This document shows, piece by piece, positions 52,391 through 59,581 of a DNA stretch of 64,000 bases. Both the position numbers and the translations under genes were made by a program. The DNA is from CAIVAT01 sp037133475. GTDB lineage: Bacteria > Bacteroidota > Bacteroidia > Bacteroidales > FEN-979. The notes beneath the pieces are model-generated. The model did no database searches, was not told where the DNA came from, and saw nothing but the letters and a program-made list of their open reading frames with translations. The stretch spans positions 39,691 to 103,690 of the forward strand of contig JBAXOB010000010.1 of assembly GCA_037133475.1 (NCBI GenBank). Reading direction: 5' to 3'. Within the stretch, counting starts at the first letter, position 1; every line of letters begins with the position of its first letter.

Positions 52391-54184
52391 TTAATTAATA
52401 AAAATTGCATTGAACTTACATTTCTCCATACAGGCGCCGCATTTGATGCATTTTTCCTGGTCAATCAGGTGAGCCTGCTTGCGTTCACCGGCGATTGCGT
52501 CGACCGGACAATTTCTCGCACAAAGCGTGCATCCGATACAATTTTCGGCATTGATTACGTATTGCATCAACGACTTGCAGTTCCCGGCGCGACATTTTTT
52601 GTCGACCACGTGTTCTAGATACTCATGCATGAAGTTGTCCATGGAGGAGAGTACCGGGTTTGGAGAGGTCTGTCCCAGGCCGCAAAGCGAAGTATCCTTG
52701 ATGACGTGGCTGAGATTTCTCAGTTTGTCGAGGTCTTCCATGGCGGCATGGCCCTGGGTAACCTTCTCAAGCAATTCGAAAAGCCTTTTGTTCCCGATCC
52801 TGCATGGCGAACATTTGCCGCATGATTCCTCGACCGTGAATTCAAGATAGAATTTGGCCATTCCGACCATACAGTCATCTTCATCCATGACGATCATACC
52901 GCCCGATCCCATCATCGAACCGGCTGCAATCAGGTTGTCATAATCGATGGGGGTGTCAAGATCCTTTTCGGTGAGCATCCCGCCGGAGGGTCCCCCGGTT
53001 TGGACTGCCTTGAATTTACGGTCGTTCTTGATGCCGCCGCCGATTTCAAAGATGATCTCGCGAAGCGTTATACCCATCGGGACTTCGATAAGCCCCACAT
53101 TGTTGATTTTTCCGGCAAGGGCAAAGACCTTGGTGCCTTTTGACTTCGCAGTTCCGATGCTGGCAAACCACTCGGCACCCTTGAGGATGATCGCGGGGAT
53201 GTTGGCATAGGTCTCGACATTGTTTACGTTGGTAGGTTTGCCTAGGAATCCTGATTCGGATGGGAACGGCGGTTTAACGGTGGGTTCACCGCGGAGTCCC
53301 TCCATCGAGTGGATGAGGGCCGTCTCTTCGCCGCATACAAAGGCGCCGGCGCCGTACCGGATCTCGATGTCGAAATTGAACCCTGTTCCCAGGATGTCTT
53401 TTCCGAGTAATCCATACTCCCGGGCCTGTTTCATGGCAATTTTCAACCGTTCAACGGCAAGGGGATATTCGGCCCGGATATAGATGACGCCCTTGTCGGC
53501 GCCTGTAGAATAACCGTTTATAGCCATGGCTTCAAGCACCGTGTGGGGGTCGCCTTCGAGGACCGAGCGGTCCATAAAGGCGCCAGGATCTCCTTCGTCG
53601 GCATTGCATACCACATATTTCTGATCTGCCTTGACGGCACGGGTAATCTCCCATTTCAGACCGGTCGGGAATCCTCCGCCGCCACGGCCGCGAAGTCCCG
53701 ATTTCTTCAGGATTTCGATCGTGGCTTCGGGGGTCAGTTCCGTGAGAACCTTTCCAAGCGCCTGGTAACCGTCGCGGGCGATGTATTCATCAATATTTTC
53801 GGGGTTGATAAATCCACAGTTGCGTAGGGCGATCCTGATCTGCTTTTTATAAAAGCCCATGTGTTTGGAGTCGCTTTTGAATTCCTTGGTCTCGGGATCC
53901 TGGTAAAGTAAGCGGTTTACCCTTCTCCCTTTGATGACATGCTCTTCAAGGATTTCTGCACAGTCTTCCGGTTTGACCTGGGTGTAAAAGGTGTTGTCGG
54001 GCATCATTTTCACAATGGGACCCTTTTCACAAAAACCAAAACAACCTGTTTTGATGACCTGAACCTCTGTTTCAAGCCCCTTCATGTTGATCAGCTCCTG
54101 GAAATTTTTCAGGATTTCTTCGCTTCTTGAGGCATGACAACCAGTCCCGCCACAAACAAGCATATGATATTTTATTTTTGCCAT
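52391..54184 (-). CDS. hydB: NuoF-like hydrogenase subunit HydB, set 2
   Basis: A 597-residue protein, about 50 shorter at the N-terminus than the set 1 paralogue. A thioredoxin-like 2Fe-2S domain (CGGTGCHASRS, TGCFGFCEKGP) is followed by the FMN/NAD core (GRGGGGFPTGLKW, CNADEGDPGAFMDR, GAGAFVCGEETALI), 4Fe-4S site ESCGKCSPCRIGNKR, SLCGLGQTSPNP and two C-terminal 4Fe-4S motifs (CIGCTLCARNCP, CIKCGACMEKCKF). It is the NADH-oxidising flavin subunit; the flavin and surrounding clusters are the presumed bifurcation site. Confidence 0.96.
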   Translation of the reverse strand: MAKIKYHMLVCGGTGCHASRSEEILKNFQELINMKGLETEVQVIKTGCFGFCEKGPIVKMMPDNTFYTQVKPEDCAEILEEHVIKGRRVNRLLYQDPETKEFKSDSKHMGFYKKQIRIALRNCGFINPENIDEYIARDGYQALGKVLTELTPEATIEILKKSGLRGRGGGGFPTGLKWEITRAVKADQKYVVCNADEGDPGAFMDRSVLEGDPHTVLEAMAINGYSTGADKGVIYIRAEYPLAVERLKIAMKQAREYGLLGKDILGTGFNFDIEIRYGAGAFVCGEETALIHSMEGLRGEPTVKPPFPSESGFLGKPTNVNNVETYANIPAIILKGAEWFASIGTAKSKGTKVFALAGKINNVGLIEVPMGITLREIIFEIGGGIKNDRKFKAVQTGGPSGGMLTEKDLDTPIDYDNLIAAGSMMGSGGMIVMDEDDCMVGMAKFYLEFTVEESCGKCSPCRIGNKRLFELLEKVTQGHAAMEDLDKLRNLSHVIKDTSLCGLGQTSPNPVLSSMDNFMHEYLEHVVDKKCRAGNCKSLMQYVINAENCIGCTLCARNCPVDAIAGERKQAHLIDQEKCIKCGACMEKCKFNAIFIN

Positions 54185-54201
54185 CTGATTATTCCCGGAT
54201 T

Positions 54202-54600
54202 TTATTTGTTATCGATCGTTTCATAGTTTACCGGGATGATCCCGTCAACCAGTTCATTGTTCAGGATATACTTGTCGATGATCCTGCTTGCCTTTTTTAC
54301 ATCGACATAGCCGAAGGTGATAGGCTCATTGCCTGGTTTGGTGATTTCAACGGTAGGTTCCGCATAGCAATATCCCATGCACCCTGTTTGGGTGACCACG
54401 GCATCGATGTTGCGTTTTGAAAACTCCTCGATGAATACTTCCATTACCTCTTTAGCGCCCGATGCGATCCCGCAGGTGGCCATGGCAACCTTAACCTGGA
54501 TGCGTTTGTCGGGATCATTGCTTTGTTCCCTCAGGTCAATTTTGGCGCGCAGTGAATCCTGCATCTTTTTTAAGTCGGCCAGTGATTTGATTTTTTCCAT
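54202..54600 (-). CDS. Thioredoxin-like 2Fe-2S ferredoxin
   Basis: A 132-residue protein. A helical N-terminus (SLADLKKMQDSLRAKIDLRE) precedes MATCGIASGAKEVMEVFIEE and TQTGCMGYCYAEPTVEI, giving a four-cysteine thioredoxin-fold 2Fe-2S site like that in HydB. Equivalent free-standing proteins occur beside trimeric hydrogenases (TM1420 in Thermotoga maritima, as I recall). It probably delivers or senses electrons for the HydB next to it (18 bp). Confidence 0.9.
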   Translation of the reverse strand: MEKIKSLADLKKMQDSLRAKIDLREQSNDPDKRIQVKVAMATCGIASGAKEVMEVFIEEFSKRNIDAVVTQTGCMGYCYAEPTVEITKPGNEPITFGYVDVKKASRIIDKYILNNELVDGIIPVNYETIDNK

Positions 54601-54621
54601 ACTCTTTTTTATAATATAATT

Positions 54622-55176
54622 TTATGAAGCCAGCGCTACGCCGATTTCGTTTAGGTTTTCAGTGATCATTTCACGGAGGTAATGATATACCAGCGGATCG
54701 TTCAGGGGGACATCGCCCAGGGCCTCCTGTACCTGTTTGGTCGAAAACCGGTACTCCTGTCCGTCCTTGCAGTGGGAATAGATGAACCCGATCCCGGGAT
54801 TGGCTGTAACGGTCAGTAAAACTGCCCCGGGAATATCACCCAGGACAGGCCTGTCAAGGTGGTTCAGCACAAATTCGGCCGTTACCCGGGTTCCTTTTCC
54901 CTCCTGGCTTTCTATGGTAAAACTGCCGCCGGTCCGTTCTGCATTCTGTTTCAGCAGCGACAACCCCAACCCGACTTTCCGGGTTGTCCGGGTGGTGAAA
55001 AACGGATCCGTAACCCGGTTTGCCATTTCAGTCGTCATGCCCGTTCCATTGTCGGTAAATTCAACCCGTAACAGATTTTTATGCGTATTTTCAACAATAT
55101 CAAGCGATATGAAATCCGCTTTGGCGCTGATCGAATTTTGAAAAATATCCAGGATGTGCATAGACAAATCTTTCAC
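54622..55176 (-). CDS. Histidine-kinase-type ATPase without phospho-histidine domain
   Basis: A 184-residue protein beginning MKDLSMHILDIFQNSISAKA, the helix that precedes the ATP lid. FTDNGTGMTTEMANRV, FFTTRTTRKVGLGLSLLKQN and FTIESQEGKGTRV complete the HATPase fold. No HisKA or membrane part. A C-terminal about 55 residues (from YRFSTKQVQEAL) is specific to the hydrogenase-linked group (TM1422-like). It is the first gene of the set 2 unit, 21 bp from the tandem Rex sites. It may be a Ser/Thr protein kinase like RsbW or an ATP sensor. Confidence 0.85.
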   Translation of the reverse strand: MKDLSMHILDIFQNSISAKADFISLDIVENTHKNLLRVEFTDNGTGMTTEMANRVTDPFFTTRTTRKVGLGLSLLKQNAERTGGSFTIESQEGKGTRVTAEFVLNHLDRPVLGDIPGAVLLTVTANPGIGFIYSHCKDGQEYRFSTKQVQEALGDVPLNDPLVYHYLREMITENLNEIGVALAS

Positions 55177-55196
55177 GGCAAAATTACAATTTCTTA

Positions 55197-55231
55197 TTGT
55201 TATAATATTAACTTTGTTAATAAATTAACAA
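55197..55231. promoter_or_regulatory. Tandem Rex operators upstream of hydrogenase set 2
   Basis: Site 1 TTGTTATAATATTAACTT (55197-55214). Site 2 TTGTTAATAAATTAACAA (55214-55231) is a symmetric Rex box with perfect 7-bp arms and begins on the last base of site 1. The pair fills the 56-bp gap between the PHP gene stop and the ATPase start at 55176, which marks a promoter at that point. Confidence 0.85.
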
Positions 55232-55232
55232 A

Positions 55233-55979
55233 TTAGTTTAAAATTTTTGCATTCCGGTGGCCCTTTTTGTGGAGGGCTTTTTTGATTTCCTCAAAACCCC
55301 GATTTTCCATTTCAAACGCCGTAATGCGGCTGCCGATCTGGTACGGGTAATGGGCATCGGAGCCGCTGATAAGGCAGTTTGGCAATATTTCAGGGTGGAG
55401 CTGTAAAAATTTCCCGGGATCCTGAAACGGCGAGATTTCCAGTGCATCCACCTGCAGGTCAGGAGGGAGAAATCCCAGCTGCGCGTAGAGGCTGAAGCGC
55501 GACTTATCGGCATGGGCAGGGATAAACAAACCGTTGAGCCGGTGTACCATGGCCTCCAACTGGTCAATACTCTGGTTCAGGGCGGAGATCAGCAGGCGCT
55601 TCTCTTCGAAAACGATGTTATTGGCGGTGTCAACGGCAACCTGGTAGCCAAACTGGCGGACGTCATTCATAATATCCGGCAGGTTTTCATCAAGGTAATG
55701 TTGAAATTCACCCAATTGTGCATCGGTTTCAAAGAAGGCAAGGCAGTGGACCTCCTCGCGGGTTGTAACTTCCGCGCCCGAAAGCACCACGATATCGTGG
55801 ATGGCACCCAGTTCCCGCACGACGGCACATTGCCGCGTGCTGTTGTGGTCGGTGATTCCTATGATATCCAGTTTCATCTCTTTCGCTTTGGCAATAATGG
55901 TATCAGGACTCATCTCCAGGTCGCCGCAGGGCGACAGAACGGTATGTATGTGGAGGTCGGCCCTGAAGGTTTTCATCAC
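55233..55979 (-). CDS. PHP-domain phosphoesterase (TM1423-like)
   Basis: A 248-residue PHP-fold protein. FRADLHIHTVLSPCGDLEM carries the first metal histidines; GITDHNSTRQC is the second motif; GAEVTTREEVHCL supplies Glu and His; FIPAHADKSRFS and ISGSDAHYP the last. A complete metal site is therefore present. Substrate unknown; homologues stand in hydrogenase clusters, so a role in regulation or cofactor handling is inferred. It overlaps the DRTGG gene by 4 bp. Confidence 0.9.
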   Translation of the reverse strand: MMKTFRADLHIHTVLSPCGDLEMSPDTIIAKAKEMKLDIIGITDHNSTRQCAVVRELGAIHDIVVLSGAEVTTREEVHCLAFFETDAQLGEFQHYLDENLPDIMNDVRQFGYQVAVDTANNIVFEEKRLLISALNQSIDQLEAMVHRLNGLFIPAHADKSRFSLYAQLGFLPPDLQVDALEISPFQDPGKFLQLHPEILPNCLISGSDAHYPYQIGSRITAFEMENRGFEEIKKALHKKGHRNAKILN

Positions 55980-56311
55980 GGATTCAGCAGCTGAAAAATT
56001 TTCCCGGTTAATTCAAACGCCTCATCGGTGGTTCCCAGCACGGGAATCTCCTCGGTATTGCTGTGCTCCAGCATATCAGCCTCAGGCTGGTATCCCTTTA
56101 CGATGACAACCGCCGCCAGTTCTTTAAGCGAGGCGATTGCCATTACGTTTTTATGGGTTTGCAGGGTGATCCAAACCTGCCCGGAGGAGGCATGCCCCAT
56201 GACATCGCTGAGCAGGTCGGAGGTATATCCGCCGGTGATCTCGCGATCGAGACCCTGCGAGCCGCCAAATACCTGTAATCCCAGTTTTTCAGCCAATTCA
56301 GAAACTCTCAT
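55976..56311 (-). CDS. DRTGG-domain protein, first
   Basis: A 111-residue protein: MRVSELAEKLGLQVFGGSQ, ITGGYTSDLLSDVMGHASSG, QVWITLQTHKNVMAIASLKE, LAAVVIVKGYQPEADML. This is the DRTGG fold, related to the N-terminal domain of HPr kinase and found in phosphotransacetylase and CBS proteins. It has no enzymatic motif and is probably a regulatory ligand-binding module. A paralogue is at 58169-58513 in the same unit. Confidence 0.85.
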   Translation of the reverse strand: MRVSELAEKLGLQVFGGSQGLDREITGGYTSDLLSDVMGHASSGQVWITLQTHKNVMAIASLKELAAVVIVKGYQPEADMLEHSNTEEIPVLGTTDEAFELTGKIFQLLNP

Positions 56312-56334
56312 TTGGTTATGCTTTACAATGGTTT

Positions 56335-57732
56335 TCAGTTAATTTCGTTGATTTCGTCCTTTAGACTGTTTTTGTCTAGTTTGTTTTCGCTCCAGATCGA
56401 CTGCATGATGGTGACCGACTCCTGCATCTCCAGCATCTCATTTTGCTCCAGGATCTTCTGGACGAAGATGCATTGCCTGATACTTGCCTGGTTCTGAACC
56501 ACATCTTCCGAAAGCGATTTGCAGGTCGGTGAGCCGCAAATGCCGCAATCGACCTGCGGAAGCACCCTGTTTAACTCGTAAATCCGCTTCATTTTGATCA
56601 TGGCTTCAGCGACGTTGTCGTCGAGCTTCATGATCGAGCGCGGTTGTACCTTGTCGAGATGGATCAACTCCTGCGGAAGATCAATTTCCCGGGGTTGTTC
56701 ACTCTCTGTGTTTTTCTGTGTCTCTTCCAGGATCCTGTCGCATTTCAGCGCGCGCTTCCGAAGTTTGTCGACGGTCATGAAACGGTTCCCGGGGCAAAGT
56801 ATCCCCCCGGCGCAACTTTCGTCGCAAGCCCTTAGTTCCAGGAAGTCCACCCCGTCAATTTCCTCGTTTTCAACCTTTTCAAGAAATTCGATCACGTTGT
56901 TGATCTCGTCGATGGCGATGCTGCGGCCCTGGTCCATATGGTCTGCCTCGCCATGCGTGAGACTCCAGCATACCGACTTTCCCGAGAGGGCGGCAAAACC
57001 GGGGTCCTGGTTTTTATCCTTTTTCTGCCGGAGGATCTTGAAGATCTTATTATAGAGGTAATTCATATTGATCACCCCGTCGATTACCGATTTATCCTCC
57101 CCGACCGGACTTTTTACTGCGACGATTTTTGCCGCGCACGGGGTGACATAAAAGATCCCGATCTCGGCAGGATCGATCCCCTCGTCAACCAGCGTTTTCC
57201 GGGCATGCAGTGCCGTGATGTCGACAGGTGCCTTCAGCAGGATGATATTTCCCGTAAGGGTCGGGAATTTAACCTGGATGAGCCTGACGATGGCAGGGCA
57301 GAAGGGGGAGATCAGCGGTTTCACTGTTTTGTGGTCAGTGAAATATTCATTAAAGCGGCTGTTCAGGAATTCGACCCCCTGTTCTACTTCGAAAACATGG
57401 GTAAATCCAAGTTCATGAACGGCCGAGAGGATATCGCCGGAATTCACGCTGTCGGGAAACTGGCCTGTGAAAACCGAAGGGATCAAGGCGACGCGGGTTG
57501 AGAATTTATAAATATTCTCAAAGTCGTCCTGTTCGACGATAATGGCGCCGACCGGGCAAACCCGGTAGCATTCACCGCAGTCGACGCACCGGTTGTCGTG
57601 TAACTGTGCCTTCCCGTGCGCCACGCGGATCGCCTCCGTCGGGCAGATGTTCATGCAATGGGAACACCCGATACAGATGTCCTCCCTGAATTTCAGGGCA
57701 TGATGAAATTGTATGTGTTCTTCGCCAGCCAT
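56335..57732 (-). CDS. Hydrogenase-like iron-sulfur protein (TM1421-like)
   Basis: A 465-residue protein. Two 4Fe-4S motifs (CIGCSHCMNICP, CVDCGECYRVCP) lead a hydrogenase-like domain with Cys145 (ISPFCPAI), Cys199 (VTPCAAKIV), Cys303 and Cys307 (RACDESCAGGILCPG), so all four H-cluster-type ligands are present, with Phe at the proton-relay cysteine. A C-x2-C-x4-C-x16-C module (VDCGICGSPTCKS) follows, then a helical tail without an output domain. It is surrounded by regulatory ATPases and DRTGG genes, so a sensor role is more likely than catalysis. Confidence 0.88.
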   Translation of the reverse strand: MAGEEHIQFHHALKFREDICIGCSHCMNICPTEAIRVAHGKAQLHDNRCVDCGECYRVCPVGAIIVEQDDFENIYKFSTRVALIPSVFTGQFPDSVNSGDILSAVHELGFTHVFEVEQGVEFLNSRFNEYFTDHKTVKPLISPFCPAIVRLIQVKFPTLTGNIILLKAPVDITALHARKTLVDEGIDPAEIGIFYVTPCAAKIVAVKSPVGEDKSVIDGVINMNYLYNKIFKILRQKKDKNQDPGFAALSGKSVCWSLTHGEADHMDQGRSIAIDEINNVIEFLEKVENEEIDGVDFLELRACDESCAGGILCPGNRFMTVDKLRKRALKCDRILEETQKNTESEQPREIDLPQELIHLDKVQPRSIMKLDDNVAEAMIKMKRIYELNRVLPQVDCGICGSPTCKSLSEDVVQNQASIRQCIFVQKILEQNEMLEMQESVTIMQSIWSENKLDKNSLKDEINEIN

Positions 57733-57735
57733 GAT

Positions 57736-58152
57736 CTAATTGTGGAAAAAATTGGTGATTTCCACGCTTGTGCCTTTCCCGACTTCACTGGTGATTTCCA
57801 GCTTGTCGGCATTACTGTTCATATTCGACAACCCCATGCCTGCCCCGAAACCCATCTCCCTTACCTCCGGCGTTGCAGTTGAATACCCGATCTCCATCGC
57901 CTTCTTGATGTCGGGAATCCCGGGGCCTTCGTCAACCAGCGTGATCACGATCTTTTCGGCGTCGATCTCAACATAGATCACCCCCTTGTAGGCATGTGCC
58001 ACGATGTTTACCTCCGCTTCATAAAGGGCGACAACGGTTCGTTTGATGACGCTGCCATCGACGTTGAGCTGTTTCAGCCTTTTCTTCACTTCGCTGGAGG
58101 GGTAGCCTGCCCTGGAAAAGTTACCTCCTTCAACCTGGTATTCGAAATGCAT
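57736..58152 (-). CDS. RsbW/RsbT-like serine-kinase ATPase
   Basis: A 138-residue protein from the ATG at 58152 (MHFEYQVEGG); the 36 upstream codons belong to the adjacent non-coding overlap. VIKRTVVALYEAEVNIVAHA is the N-box helix, VDEGPGIPDIKKAMEIGYST the G1 box, REMGFGAGMGLSNMNSNAD the G2 box, and VGKGTSVEI the last strand. This is the anti-sigma or switch-kinase branch of the GHKL ATPases, phosphorylating Ser or Thr on a partner. No STAS-domain antagonist is present in the window. Confidence 0.88.
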   Translation of the reverse strand: MHFEYQVEGGNFSRAGYPSSEVKKRLKQLNVDGSVIKRTVVALYEAEVNIVAHAYKGVIYVEIDAEKIVITLVDEGPGIPDIKKAMEIGYSTATPEVREMGFGAGMGLSNMNSNADKLEITSEVGKGTSVEITNFFHN

Positions 58153-58168
58153 GGTTCGGGGAGTTAGA

Positions 58169-58513
58169 TTAAAAGACCGGTTTAATCCCGGCATTGAAAA
58201 GAATTCCGCTTGCCTTGAACATCGAGTAGGGACTTTGAATGATGGTAATCCGGCTTTCATTGGCGATGCTGATCATTTCCTGGGTCACCCTTTTGTTTCG
58301 AACGATGATGATACAGCTGATATCCGACATTTCGGCGGTCCTGATCGACTGAGTGTTTACCAAACCGGTCAGGAGCAGCAGGTTATCCGTTTTGACAGTA
58401 AGCACATCACTCATCAGGTCGGAGGCAAAGGCCATCTCAACCAGGCTGTCCAGGTTTTCTTTTCCTGTAATTACAGTTCCTTCAATCAGCCCGGCAACAT
58501 CTTTTATTTTCAT
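58169..58513 (-). CDS. DRTGG-domain protein, second
   Basis: A 114-residue protein from the ATG at 58513; the frame runs back to 58543. MKIKDVAGLIEGTVITGKEN, EMAFASDLMSDVLTVKTDN, LLLLTGLVNTQSIRTAEMSD, ISCIIIVRNKRV follow the DRTGG layout. It is the first gene of the leftward regulatory unit (58513 to 55233) under the tandem Rex sites at 58601-58635. Confidence 0.85.
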   Translation of the reverse strand: MKIKDVAGLIEGTVITGKENLDSLVEMAFASDLMSDVLTVKTDNLLLLTGLVNTQSIRTAEMSDISCIIIVRNKRVTQEMISIANESRITIIQSPYSMFKASGILFNAGIKPVF

Positions 58514-58562
58514 AAGGTATTTAACTTCTTGACATGGGTTCATACCATGTTAAATCAGGGTG

Positions 58563-58593
58563 CAAAGATAGGCGTTCCAAGGATGCCATCCAA
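58563..58593 (-). promoter_or_regulatory. Promoter of the hydrogenase regulatory unit
   Basis: On the minus strand TTG (58593-58591), 20 bp, TATCTTTG (58570-58563) fits the Bacteroidetes consensus. The start would lie about 40 bp before the ATG at 58513. The Rex pair is immediately upstream of the TTG. The rest of the 299-bp gap shows nothing further. Confidence 0.6.
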
Positions 58594-58600
58594 GGATTAT

Positions 58601-58635
58601 TTGTTATATTATTCACAATGTTATAAAATTAACAA
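58601..58635. promoter_or_regulatory. Tandem Rex operators upstream of the regulatory unit
   Basis: Site 1 TTGTTATATTATTCACAA (58601-58618). Site 2 ATGTTATAAAATTAACAA (58618-58635). Same 17-bp spacing and one-base overlap as the pairs at 46753 and 55197. Confidence 0.8.
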
Positions 58636-58812
58636 ATAATTAATGAATGAGTATGTTAAAATAAAGACATTCAGTTGTATGTAAACTAAAGTAAGGAGCG
58701 GAAGGTGTGAAAAGATGAGGTTTTGTGGACTATGTGGCGGGGATATTCCGCGAGATTCAGGGTAAATCACCACAATTGGCACATCAGGGCACAGTAGCGC
58801 AATAACCAGGTG

Positions 58813-59526
58813 TCAGGAGCCCGAGATGATAATCCTGAACCCGTTGCCATGGATATTGGCAATTTCAATCGCAGGGTCGGCTTTCAGGCATTTGCGCAGC
58901 CGGGCGATGAATACATCCATGCTGCGGCCATTGAAATAATTGTCATTTCCCCAGATTTTTTCGAGGGCATCTTTCCGAAGCAAGATGCCCTCCTTGGCGG
59001 TACACAGCATTTTCAGGAGACTTGCCTCCTTGGGGGAGAGCTGCAGCGTTATGTTGTCGTATGAAAGCGTACGCAGGTTGATGTTGAACAGGAATTTGCC
59101 GACATTCAGCTCGTTCAGGTCAGGTTCGGTCTCACCCCGGTTGTGGTTGCGTTTAAGGATCGCATGCAGTTTGAAAAGCAGGACTTCCGAGTCGAAGGGT
59201 TTGGTGATGTAGTCATCGGCCCCTGCCCGGAAACCTTCCAGCATATCCTCTTTTAACGACTTTGCAGTCAGGAAGATAAACGGAACTTCACTGTCGGTCT
59301 TCTTGATCTCCCTGGCGAGGGTAAATCCATCCATCTCGGGCATCATCACATCCAGGATGCAGATGTGAAAAGGTTCAGATTTAAATGCTGCCAACCCCTG
59401 TTTACCGTCGGCCCTGAGGGTCACGTCAAAGTCATTTAATTCGAGATAGGACTTCATGATCGATCCGAAATTCGGATCATCCTCCACCAGCAAAATCTTT
59501 ATCTTCTGATCCATAACTTCCTGCAT
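58813..59526 (-). CDS. OmpR-family response regulator
   Basis: A 237-residue protein; the start may be the Met at 59514 (MDQKIKILLVEDD). The receiver has the acidic pocket LLVEDDPNF, phospho-Asp in CILDVMMPEMDG and the lysine loop DDYITKPFDS. The C-terminal winged helix shows LSPKEASLLKMLCTAKEGIL, LEKIWGNDNYFNGRSMDVFI and IANIHGNGFRI. It is paired with the kinase at 59582-61462 (55-bp gap containing a heptamer array). Confidence 0.95.
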   Translation of the reverse strand: MQEVMDQKIKILLVEDDPNFGSIMKSYLELNDFDVTLRADGKQGLAAFKSEPFHICILDVMMPEMDGFTLAREIKKTDSEVPFIFLTAKSLKEDMLEGFRAGADDYITKPFDSEVLLFKLHAILKRNHNRGETEPDLNELNVGKFLFNINLRTLSYDNITLQLSPKEASLLKMLCTAKEGILLRKDALEKIWGNDNYFNGRSMDVFIARLRKCLKADPAIEIANIHGNGFRIIISGS

Positions 59527-59537
59527 TTATAATAATT

Positions 59538-59572
59538 CAGTATTCATTATTCTATGTTCGATATTCAATATT
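59538..59572. repeat. Heptamer micro-tandem array
   Basis: Five 7-bp words: CAGTATT, CATTATT, CTATGTT, CGATATT, CAATATT, the same words as at 35690-35759. It lies between the kinase stop and the regulator start. Confidence 0.7.
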
Positions 59573-59581
59573 CTCCAATTT

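Noticed and set aside
55179..55186. Minus-strand TAATTTTG as the -7 box for the set 2 hydrogenase unit
   Set aside because: It would place the start inside the first codons of the ATPase, whose N-terminus MKDLSMHILDI matches the family start, and no -33 element is present.
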